From NCBI GenBank assembly GCA_947586295.1, contig CANPXQ010000020.1:1-11366 (forward strand): 11,366 nt of DNA. Direction: 5' to 3'. The notes under the pieces were generated by a model that did no database searches, was not told the origin of the DNA, and saw only the letters and a list, made by a program, of their open reading frames with translations. Below, piece by piece: positions 6,033 to 11,366 of this stretch. This DNA comes from an uncultured Bacilli bacterium. GTDB lineage: Bacteria; Bacillota_I; Bacilli_A; RF39; UBA660. The position numbers and the translations under genes were made by a program. Position 1 is the first letter of the stretch. Every line of letters starts with the position of its first letter.

Positions 6033-6885
6033 GATTTACGTGAATAATAACTAAATATATTTCGGGTATTTCTTTAATTATTTCTTTTTCTAAATTATTC
6101 GCAATAGCGTGAGAATCAATAGTAGACATATGACCATTAACAAAGATAGTAAAGGATAAATAATATTTATAACCTACGGGAGTGGAATTAAAATGATTAA
6201 TTTTTTTAATTTCCGGATATTTTTCAATAATTTTTAAAACTTCTTTTTTTCTTTCTTCACTAATGGATTTATCCATTAAAACATCATAACTTTGTTTAAA
6301 AATTAGATATGCAGAATAAATAATATAAAAAGATATTCCTAAACCAACTATACTATCAAATATGGTTATATTATAAAAACCTAAACAAGAAGATATTAAA
6401 GTAAAAAAAGCAATAATAGTATCCAAAAAATGATCTTTACAATTTGCTTTTAATAAGACATTATTCATTTTTTTCGCTACCCTATTAGTATATAAATATA
6501 AAATTATTTTAACGAACATTGTAATTAAAGATACAACTATTAGAAAATAAGAAAAATGATAATTTTGGGGACGAAAAAAAGAATATATAGCATCTTTAGC
6601 CATATTTAAAGCGAGAACAAACATTGTAAAAGAAATAAATAAAGAATAAATATATTCTGCTTTTCCATGACCTAAATTATGATCTTCATCTTTGGGTTTA
6701 CTAGCAATAAAGTTGCCTAAAAAAGTCATAAATGAAGCGAGAATATCACTTAAGCTATTAAAAGCATCCCCTAACATCGCTTGACTATTCGTAAATAAAG
6801 CAACAACTATTTTGATAATAGATAAAAAGAAATTACCAAGCATTCCTAATATACTGGCAATTTTCACTTGTTTATAACGTTCCAA
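6022..6885 (-). CDS. Cation diffusion facilitator (CDF) metal exporter
   Basis: A membrane antiporter that expels divalent metal ions (Zn, Mn, Fe or Co class) in exchange for protons. The 287 residues include about six transmembrane segments and a cytoplasmic C-terminal domain (about 207-287) with the family ending IHVNP. In TM2 the metal site reads LGDAFNSLSDILAS (Asp40, Asp47); in TM5 it reads DHFLD (Asp151, Asp155). A D-x3-D pair in TM5, instead of His-x3-Asp as in the zinc exporter YiiP, is more often seen in Mn/Fe-type members, but the substrate is not settled. The start is TTG at 6885, directly after the TAA of the upstream gene, with GGGAGG (6894-6899) 8 nt upstream; the resulting N-terminus MERYKQVK suits the family. 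It is the last gene of the mscL operon. No terminator is visible before the convergent helicase gene. Confidence 0.93.
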   Translation of the reverse strand: MERYKQVKIASILGMLGNFFLSIIKIVVALFTNSQAMLGDAFNSLSDILASFMTFLGNFIASKPKDEDHNLGHGKAEYIYSLFISFTMFVLALNMAKDAIYSFFRPQNYHFSYFLIVVSLITMFVKIILYLYTNRVAKKMNNVLLKANCKDHFLDTIIAFFTLISSCLGFYNITIFDSIVGLGISFYIIYSAYLIFKQSYDVLMDKSISEERKKEVLKIIEKYPEIKKINHFNSTPVGYKYYLSFTIFVNGHMSTIDSHAIANNLEKEIIKEIPEIYLVIIHVNPIV

Positions 6886-7170
6886 TTACTTAGCCTCCCA
6901 TTTCGCTACTAAAACAATATCCTTAGTAACTAAAGTATCAAAATCATACTCTTCATCATATAAATACCAACCTTTAAAAGTATACCCATCTAATATAGGA
7001 TCTTTTGGTCGCACAACTTGTTTATTAATTCTAACTTCTTGGGCCTTGATCCACGTTCCACCAACCGAATCAAATATAACGGTATACGTTCTTAAAGTTG
7101 TAAAATAAATAATAATTATTATTATTCCTAAAATTAATCCTATTAAACAAATAAATAATTTTCTTTTCAT
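6886..7170 (-). CDS. Small membrane-anchored protein with one InlB B-repeat
   Basis: A 94-residue protein with a basic N-terminus, one strongly hydrophobic segment (about 5-25) that serves as signal anchor, and an extracellular Listeria/Bacteroides-type InlB B-repeat (about 29-92). The repeat is recognised by YTVIFDSVGGTW, then LDGYTFKGWYLYDEEYDFDT, and the closing IVLVAKW. This beta-grasp-like module normally appears in tandem in large adhesins; a single copy on a bare membrane anchor is unusual. It lacks a lipobox cysteine and a sortase motif. Its ATG overlaps the stop of the upstream gene (ATGA at 7167-7170), with AGAGGT 8 nt upstream, and it abuts the CDF gene with no gap, so all three are translationally linked. 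Role unknown; a cell-surface accessory or envelope stress function is a guess. Confidence 0.88.
   Translation of the reverse strand: MKRKLFICLIGLILGIIIIIIYFTTLRTYTVIFDSVGGTWIKAQEVRINKQVVRPKDPILDGYTFKGWYLYDEEYDFDTLVTKDIVLVAKWEAK
6894..6899 (-). promoter_or_regulatory. Ribosome site selecting the TTG start of the CDF gene
   Basis: GGGAGG lies 8 nt before TTG at 6885 and within the last codons of the upstream gene. No in-frame ATG is close enough to use this site. Confidence 0.6.
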
Positions 7171-7586
7171 CGACTAGTACCTCTATTTATTTCTTCTTTC
7201 TGAAATAAATTAACCATTAATTTATTTATTTCACTTTCTAAAATACTTAATTTTTTTAAATAAATATCAATTTGTTTTTGTTTTAATTTATTTTGATATT
7301 TATATAATAAGATATGTTTTAACCGATCTATTTCGGTATAAGCTAATAAAGCATTATTACTTCCTTCTTCCCCATTTAATAAACTATAAATATAAGCAAC
7401 TATTTTTTCATAATCGCGAGTGATTTTCTTTAATAAAATTTCTTCGGTTATTTTTCCATCATATATCGCTACTTTTTTAATATCTGTATATTTTTCACCT
7501 TTAGGATGAAATTCATAACCTTCACCAATTTCATAATTTAATAATGCTTTTTTTACACTAACTTTTTTTATTATATAATTACTCAT
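7167..7586 (-). CDS. Conserved-looking protein of unknown function, between trmD and the InlB-repeat gene
   Basis: I do not recognise this 139-residue soluble protein. The first 50 residues look beta-rich (YIIKKVSVKKALLNYEIGEG, then a GYEFHPKGEKY segment), and the rest is helical and charged, with KYQNKLKQKQIDIYLKKL likely forming a long helix or coiled coil. No membrane segment or signal is present, so it should act in the cytoplasm. The ATG at 7586 lies inside the end of trmD (8-bp overlap), with GGAGGAT 4 nt upstream embedded in trmD codons. The 3' end overlaps the next gene by 4 bp. Tight coupling to trmD suggests constant co-expression with the tRNA/ribosome maturation genes, but does not show a shared function. 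Confidence 0.82.
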   Translation of the reverse strand: MSNYIIKKVSVKKALLNYEIGEGYEFHPKGEKYTDIKKVAIYDGKITEEILLKKITRDYEKIVAYIYSLLNGEEGSNNALLAYTEIDRLKHILLYKYQNKLKQKQIDIYLKKLSILESEINKLMVNLFQKEEINRGTSR

Positions 7587-8253
7587 CTTTATCCTCCAAT
7601 AAATCAGGACGCTTTTCTTTAGTTACTCTTAATTGTTCCATCTTTCGGTATTCGGCAATTTTTTGGTGATCACCGCTTAATAATACCTCAGGCACTTTTA
7701 AAGAGCGATAAACGCTTGGTTTCGTATAATTAGGATAATCTAACAATTGATTATTAAAGGATTCAACATCTAAACTTTCTTCTTTTATTACTCCGGGAAT
7801 AAGTCTAACCACGGCATCAATTACGGCCATTGCCGGTATTTCTCCTCCGGTTAAAACAAAATCCCCAATACTTAATTCCATATCTACTAAAGTTTTTATT
7901 CTTTCATCAATTCCTTCATAATGACCACATATAAGTATTATATGCTTATATTTTTTTAAAGTATGGGCCGTTTGCTCCTTAAAAGTTTTGCCTTGAGGAG
8001 AAAGTAAAATAACTAAACTATCTTTAGTTTTAATTTCATCGAGACATAAAAATATTGGTTCACATCTTAAAACCATTCCGGCTCCGCCTCCATAAGGAGT
8101 ATCATCAACTTGTTTATTATTTAAAGGCGAATAATCCCGAAAATTTATAATATTAATTTCGACTTTCTTTTTTAAGATAGCTCTTTTAATGATTGATTCA
8201 TTTAAAAAACCTTCAAAAAAATTTGGAAATAAAGTTAAAACATCAATCCTCAT
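7579..8253 (-). CDS. trmD: tRNA (guanine-N1-)-methyltransferase TrmD
   Basis: Transfers a methyl group from S-adenosylmethionine to N1 of G37 next to the anticodon, preventing +1 frameshifts; it is essential in most bacteria. At 224 residues it is of near-normal length. The trefoil-knot SPOUT domain shows the family segments in order: DDTPYGGGAGMV (50-61), LLSPQGKTF (83-91), CGHYEGIDER (109-118), and SIGDFVLTGGE (128-138). LLDYPNYTKP (170-179) contains Asp172, corresponding to the catalytic aspartate of E. coli TrmD (Asp169). VPEVLLSGDH (187-196) marks the tRNA-binding C-terminal part. The start ATG has AGAGGT upstream and lies 8 nt after the rimM stop, the usual rimM-trmD pairing. Confidence 0.97.
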   Translation of the reverse strand: MRIDVLTLFPNFFEGFLNESIIKRAILKKKVEINIINFRDYSPLNNKQVDDTPYGGGAGMVLRCEPIFLCLDEIKTKDSLVILLSPQGKTFKEQTAHTLKKYKHIILICGHYEGIDERIKTLVDMELSIGDFVLTGGEIPAMAVIDAVVRLIPGVIKEESLDVESFNNQLLDYPNYTKPSVYRSLKVPEVLLSGDHQKIAEYRKMEQLRVTKEKRPDLLEDKDE

Positions 8254-8261
8254 ATAAACCT

Positions 8262-8750
8262 CTATAAATTACTTAACTCTTTCACATTTTTTGTAATAAT
8301 AACTTGCTCTTCTCTTTTATATTCTATCACAAATTCTTTTATTAAAGGTACTAAATATTCTTTAGTATTCTTTACTAATAAATAAGGATAGATTTTCCCC
8401 TTAATTATATCTACTACTACTCCTAGTTTACCTTCTTCCATTAAAGTTGCTCCCTTTAATTCATTAATTAAATATTCATCTGCCTCTAAATCTAACTTTA
8501 ATAGATCAACATAAACATCTTTTTTTATTAAATCTTTAATTAAATCAATATGTAAATAATTTTTAAAAGATAAGATATCATATTTATTATTTTTTTGATA
8601 ACTATTAATTATATATTCTTTATTCGCTATATATACACTATTATTTTCTTTAAATATTTTATCTTTATTATTTTCTAAAGAAATAATTTTTACTTTACCT
8701 TCTAATCCGTGAGGAGCAATAACAGTTCCTATTTTACAATATTTGGGCAT
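8262..8750 (-). CDS. rimM: Ribosome maturation factor RimM
   Basis: Assists late assembly of the 30S subunit head by binding ribosomal protein S19. The 162 residues show the N-terminal domain signature KIGTVIAPHGLEGKVKI (from residue 6) and a C-terminal PRC barrel beginning near ADEYLINELKG (about 90-100), with GVVVDIIKG and YLVPLIKEFV, normal for the family. The frame opens at 8762, but the ATG at 8750 is chosen because GAGGT (8756-8760) lies 5 nt upstream and the N-terminus MPKYCKIG aligns with other RimM proteins. It overlaps the end of the upstream methyltransferase gene by 17 bp and is followed 8 nt later by trmD. The usual partners rpsP and rplS are absent from this operon. Confidence 0.95.
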   Translation of the reverse strand: MPKYCKIGTVIAPHGLEGKVKIISLENNKDKIFKENNSVYIANKEYIINSYQKNNKYDILSFKNYLHIDLIKDLIKKDVYVDLLKLDLEADEYLINELKGATLMEEGKLGVVVDIIKGKIYPYLLVKNTKEYLVPLIKEFVIEYKREEQVIITKNVKELSNL

Positions 8751-9450
8751 TATAAACCTCATACATCAATATCGAAGCTGCAACTCCGGCATTTAAACTT
8801 TCACAAGTTTTTTCCATCGGAATATATTTATATTTATCACATAAATTTAAAATATTCTTTTTTATACCCTTACCTTCATTACCAATAACTAAAGCTATAT
8901 TTTTTTTAGAATATTTTATCTTCTTAGTATAAGTAACTTTCGTTCCAATAATTTCATATCCTTTAGCTTTTAATTTTAAGATATAATCTTTTAAATCACC
9001 TCTTAAGACATTAAGATGAAAAATCATTCCTTCACTAGCTCGAATAACTTTATCATTATATAAATCTACGGAATCTATACTTAAGATAACCGTATTAAAA
9101 TTAAAAGCTACAGCACTTCTTATAATCGTCCCTAAATTGCCAGGATCTTGTAAGCCATCTAAAATTAAAACATTACCTTTTATATCTTCACTTTTTAAAA
9201 ATTTACAAACCGCAGCTTCCTTACAAATACTTTTTTGATTACTTATTTTTTGCATTATTTCTTTAGTTACAAAATAATTACGATCTTTAGATACCGTACT
9301 AATAGTTTCCACAACTAAATTTTTCTTTAGTGCTTCATTTATTAAATGATCTCCTTCTACTAAAAAAACTTGGTCTTTATCCCGAATTTTTTTATTTTTT
9401 AAAGATACCCAATATTTAACTTTTGCATTTTGTAAACTAGTTATTTCCAT
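8734..9450 (-). CDS. TrmH/SpoU-family RNA 2'-O-methyltransferase
   Basis: A SPOUT-class enzyme that uses S-adenosylmethionine to methylate a ribose 2'-OH in rRNA or tRNA. It is 238 residues. An N-terminal L30e-like substrate-binding domain (about 1-85) contains QVFLVEGDHLINEAL, and a C-terminal knotted catalytic domain carries the three SpoU motifs: LDGLQDPGNLGTIIRSA (97-113, with Asn105 and Arg111), VIGNEGKGI (188-196, Glu192), and IPMEKTCESLNAGVAASI (210-227, Ser218 and Asn220). It is most like the YsgA/RlmB group, but the modified nucleotide cannot be read from sequence. The start is 1 nt after the stop of the upstream gene with only a weak AAAGAG ribosome site, suggesting coupled translation; its 3' end overlaps rimM by 17 bp. 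Confidence 0.94.
   Translation of the reverse strand: MEITSLQNAKVKYWVSLKNKKIRDKDQVFLVEGDHLINEALKKNLVVETISTVSKDRNYFVTKEIMQKISNQKSICKEAAVCKFLKSEDIKGNVLILDGLQDPGNLGTIIRSAVAFNFNTVILSIDSVDLYNDKVIRASEGMIFHLNVLRGDLKDYILKLKAKGYEIIGTKVTYTKKIKYSKKNIALVIGNEGKGIKKNILNLCDKYKYIPMEKTCESLNAGVAASILMYEVYNAQIL
8756..8760 (-). promoter_or_regulatory. Ribosome site fixing the rimM start
   Basis: GAGGT sits 5 nt before the ATG at 8750, inside the last codons of the methyltransferase gene. The ATG at 8762 immediately precedes it and would be 12 bases too early. Confidence 0.65.
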
Positions 9451-9451
9451 A

Positions 9452-10084
9452 TTATCTTAAACTCTTTCTTATTTCTTTATAATTTGGACACGCTAGAGAA
9501 ACTAACTGCCAAAAATTTCTACTATGATTAGGTTCATAAAAATGACATAACTCATGAATTATAACATAATCTATAGCTTCTATATCTTTTTTTATTAATT
9601 CTGTATTTAATGTTATTATTTTCTTTTTAACATTATTTACACCCCATCTAGTTGTCATTTTTCTTGTTTTTAAAGTAAAATCTGGTAACTTTTGAAAGCA
9701 TTTTTTAGCATACTCTACTTCCCTAGTAAATATCTTTAACATTTCTTTATTCATAAATGCATCTATATCTGATCTTTTAGAAGCTATAATTTTATCATCT
9801 TTTATTGTTACATCTAAAGCATTTTCATCAATAACAATTAGATACTTATTTCCTAAATAATAAATCATATCATCTTCTAATACTTTATCTTTTACTTTAT
9901 CATACATCTTTAATAAAGATTCTTCATTTTTAAAAATTAATTTTTCTATTTCTTTTTGACTTATATACATAGGTGCTGATATATATAATTTTAAATCATC
10001 TTTAAAACGAAAATAGATATTTTTATTATTCTTTCTTATTATTTCATAACTTACCGATAACCCATTACTAAATGTATATTTCAT
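9452..10084 (-). CDS. YgjP-like (M48/WLM-type) zinc metallopeptidase-domain protein
   Basis: A protein of the YgjP/DUF45 family, a compact soluble zinc-peptidase fold whose substrate is unknown. The 210 residues end with the family block: the KMTTRWG segment (142-148), ITLNTELI (157-164), and the zinc motif HELCH (177-181) with Glu178 as the catalytic base. NHSRNFW (186-192) supplies the third ligand, His187. All catalytic residues are intact, so it should be active. There is no signal peptide. The ATG at 10084 overlaps the mscL stop (ATGA at 10081-10084), a translationally coupled junction, and no separate strong ribosome site is seen. Genes of this family often sit among housekeeping genes without a known link; the operon context does not explain its role. 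Confidence 0.93.
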   Translation of the reverse strand: MKYTFSNGLSVSYEIIRKNNKNIYFRFKDDLKLYISAPMYISQKEIEKLIFKNEESLLKMYDKVKDKVLEDDMIYYLGNKYLIVIDENALDVTIKDDKIIASKRSDIDAFMNKEMLKIFTREVEYAKKCFQKLPDFTLKTRKMTTRWGVNNVKKKIITLNTELIKKDIEAIDYVIIHELCHFYEPNHSRNFWQLVSLACPNYKEIRKSLR

Positions 10085-10458
10085 TTTTTAAGTAAATCTC
10101 TTATTTCTTCTAGGGTTTTTAATTCTGGTGTTTTTTCTATTTTCTTTTCTGGAACTTTTTCTTCTTTTTTAGGATGCATTACTTTATTAACGACTTTTAC
10201 AACAATAAATAAACAAAAAGCAACAATTAAAAAATCAATAACACTTTGAATAAAAGCCCCATACATAATTTCAGCATCTTTAAATTTAATGGATAAATTA
10301 GAAAAATCAACGCCACCAAGAATAAGACCAATTATAGGTGTAAAAATATTATTAACTAAACTCGTAATAATAGCCGAAAAAGCACCACCAACAATAACCC
10401 CAACAGCCATATCAAGGACATTACCTCGAGCAATAAATTTTTTAAATTCTTTTAACAT
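10081..10458 (-). CDS. mscL: Large-conductance mechanosensitive channel MscL
   Basis: A pentameric membrane channel that opens under membrane tension to release solutes on osmotic downshock. At 125 residues it is of typical size. The N-terminal amphipathic helix MLKEFKKFIARGNVLDMAVG leads into TM1 (about 15-45), which has the AVGVIVGGAF gate segment. After the periplasmic loop comes TM2 (about 67-93), then a charged linker rich in Lys, Glu and Pro and the C-terminal helix LKTLEEIRDLLKK that bundles in the cytoplasm. The ATG at 10458 has AAAGG 10 nt upstream. It is the first gene of the eight-gene operon and is followed by an ATGA overlap with the metallopeptidase gene. Confidence 0.97.
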   Translation of the reverse strand: MLKEFKKFIARGNVLDMAVGVIVGGAFSAIITSLVNNIFTPIIGLILGGVDFSNLSIKFKDAEIMYGAFIQSVIDFLIVAFCLFIVVKVVNKVMHPKKEEKVPEKKIEKTPELKTLEEIRDLLKK

Positions 10459-10480
10459 AATAACACAACCTTTCGTTTTT

Positions 10481-10510
10481 ATTTTACCACGGTTAACCCT
10501 AAATAGTAAA
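10481..10510 (-). promoter_or_regulatory. Promoter of the mscL-trmD-CDF operon
   Basis: On the minus strand there is an extended -10 TGGTAAAAT (hexamer 10481-10486) with a candidate -35 TTTACT (10505-10510) at 18-bp spacing. The transcription start would be near 10474. The spacer holds an 8-bp palindrome GGTTAACC (10491-10498). No other clear promoter was found within the operon. Confidence 0.5.
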
Positions 10511-10525
10511 TGCTTAAACCAAAAT

Positions 10526-10547
10526 AAAAAAAGCGAAATGCTTTTTT
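10526..10547 (-). terminator. Terminator of the surface-protein gene
   Basis: A perfect stem AAAAAAGC/GCTTTTTT (10527-10534 and 10540-10547) with a 5-nt loop is followed on the minus strand by further T residues. It begins at the TAA stop of the gene at 10546 and insulates that gene from the mscL operon. Its symmetry means it may also act on plus-strand transcripts. Confidence 0.75.
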
Positions 10548-11366
10548 ATTGTAATTCTAATTTATATGGATTAGATATAGTCCCTTCTCCTGAAGATAAT
10601 ACTACATCAGAGGAAATATAGAAGGTAGGTCGCACAGATAAATATTCTTCGTCAATATTATTGTGGGGGATTATTGTATTATCAAGTTTAAACACATGAC
10701 AAGAAGTTTCATAATTACGCGAAATAGTCCATTCAACATAATCTGTTAATAACCAGTCACTACCAAAAAGTTGATTTTTACTACTACAAGAAGAGCCAGA
10801 TTCATTACATTCCCAGTTCGGAATTTTCCAAAATATAATATTACCACCATATAAATAATCGGATATGTACATTAACCCTATTTCATCTTTATAGATTATA
10901 TCTTCTTCTGTACAAGGGATTGCGTTATTTATATCTTCTTCTGTATAACAAACCTGATCTCCTACTTGTACTTTATTTTTACCTAGTTCATATTCATAAA
11001 TTTCTTTGGTATTGGAAATAATTATATCGTGACTTAAAGATCCATTATATACTCCTCCTACTACCCAGTTATGTTCTACTATCATTTTTTTTAAATCTGG
11101 TATGTTTGTTTCTAAATATGTATCAAAATAATATGTATTTAAGTTTTTTGTATTTAAATTACTATATCGCCACATATTTACATTTTTACTAACCCAATTT
11201 TCACCTAACCCCTTAGTACTATTCCATAGATAACCATTATATTCTTGGTTATAGGCATCACTTTCTCCTAATTCTGTTGTTGTAGCTGGTGTTGCTTTTA
11301 TTAATTTTGTTTCATATTTTCCTTCTTCATTTTTAAATGTTCCTATTATTCTATATAGTTTATCTT
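10546..11366 (-). CDS. C-terminal part of a large secreted/surface protein (runs off right edge)
   Basis: The frame stays open from the stop at 10546 to the window edge, giving 272 residues of the C-terminal region; the ATG at 11175 is internal, not the start. The visible part begins DKLYRIIGTF, then KLIKATPATTTELG, a tryptophan-rich stretch with VGGVYNGSLSHD, LMYISDYLYGG and YVEWTISRNYE, and ends LSVRPTFYISSDVV, SSGEGTISNPYKLEL. I recognise this layout (LYRIIG, short WxVGG and YxSDY blocks, VRPxxYL, GxGTxxNPYxL) from a paralogous family of surface or pilin-like proteins in gut Firmicutes; the N-terminus is usually a signal or prepilin sequence, not visible here. Cysteine pairs (CYTEEDINNAIPC, CNESGSSC) suggest disulphides, in keeping with export. 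Function is unknown, and a DUF6273-like relationship is possible but unproven. Confidence 0.8.
   Translation of the reverse strand, partial: DKLYRIIGTFKNEEGKYETKLIKATPATTTELGESDAYNQEYNGYLWNSTKGLGENWVSKNVNMWRYSNLNTKNLNTYYFDTYLETNIPDLKKMIVEHNWVVGGVYNGSLSHDIIISNTKEIYEYELGKNKVQVGDQVCYTEEDINNAIPCTEEDIIYKDEIGLMYISDYLYGGNIIFWKIPNWECNESGSSCSSKNQLFGSDWLLTDYVEWTISRNYETSCHVFKLDNTIIPHNNIDEEYLSVRPTFYISSDVVLSSGEGTISNPYKLELQ

Noticed and set aside
10289..10621. 110-codon open frame on the plus strand
   Set aside because: It is antisense to mscL and to the end of the surface-protein gene, crosses two regulatory hairpins and a promoter, and has no family resemblance.
10546..11175. Complete gene starting at the ATG at 11175
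   Set aside because: The frame continues open without a stop to the window edge, the upstream residues (LYRIIG, KATPATTTELG) belong to the same domain, and there is no ribosome site before 11175.
1..11366. Mycoplasma-type code (TGA as tryptophan)
   Set aside because: mscL, the 7167-7586 gene and the 399-710 gene all end at TGA at sensible positions, and tryptophan is encoded by TGG.

Overview
This window is very AT-rich, tightly packed bacterial DNA. TGA is used as a stop codon (for example at the ends of mscL and of the gene at 7167-7586), so the genetic code is standard bacterial and not the Mycoplasma code. Strong GGAGG-type ribosome sites, sigma-A-like promoters (TTGNNN, 17 bp, TATAAT/TAAAAT), an alpha2-type glycyl-tRNA synthetase, and a C-terminal surface-protein domain of a kind I associate with gut Bacilli all point to a low-GC Firmicute of small genome. 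An uncultured gut Bacilli lineage (RF39/Erysipelotrichia-like) fits best, but this is inference from style and gene content.

Layout from left to right; nearly everything is on the minus strand. At 1-267 is the N-terminal part of an ASCH-domain protein, running off the left edge. At 360-835 is a compact unit consisting of a promoter, an ~88-nt leader, a small unknown gene (399-710) and a hairpin terminator; its coding part is visibly less AT-rich than the neighbours. Next comes a short PepSY-domain gene (893-1180), then glyQS (1245-2618), then a degenerate alanine-racemase homologue (2672-3805) that has lost its catalytic residues, then a two-pass membrane/coiled-coil protein of unknown function (3873-4535) with a terminator folded over its stop codon. 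A divergent promoter pair separates this from the only plus-strand gene, a short UvrD/Rep-family helicase (4647-6032).

The helicase converges on, and overlaps by 11 bp, the end of an eight-gene minus-strand operon that begins at mscL (10458) and runs mscL, YgjP-type metallopeptidase, TrmH-family RNA methyltransferase, rimM, trmD, unknown 139-aa gene, small InlB-repeat membrane protein, CDF cation exporter. Its genes overlap or sit within 8 nt of each other, so they are probably co-transcribed from one promoter at 10481-10510. The functional core is RNA maturation (RimM for 30S assembly, TrmD for tRNA m1G37, and a SpoU methyltransferase), here separated from the rpsP/rplS genes that usually flank rimM-trmD and joined instead to envelope and ion-homeostasis genes. 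Upstream of that operon, behind a clean terminator, lies the C-terminal part of a large secreted/surface protein (10546-11366) running off the right edge.

No rRNA, tRNA, CRISPR array, transposase or origin was seen. The most interesting items are the racemase pseudoenzyme next to glyQS, the compositionally distinct small cassette at 360-835, and the rewired rimM-trmD operon containing two genes of unknown role.
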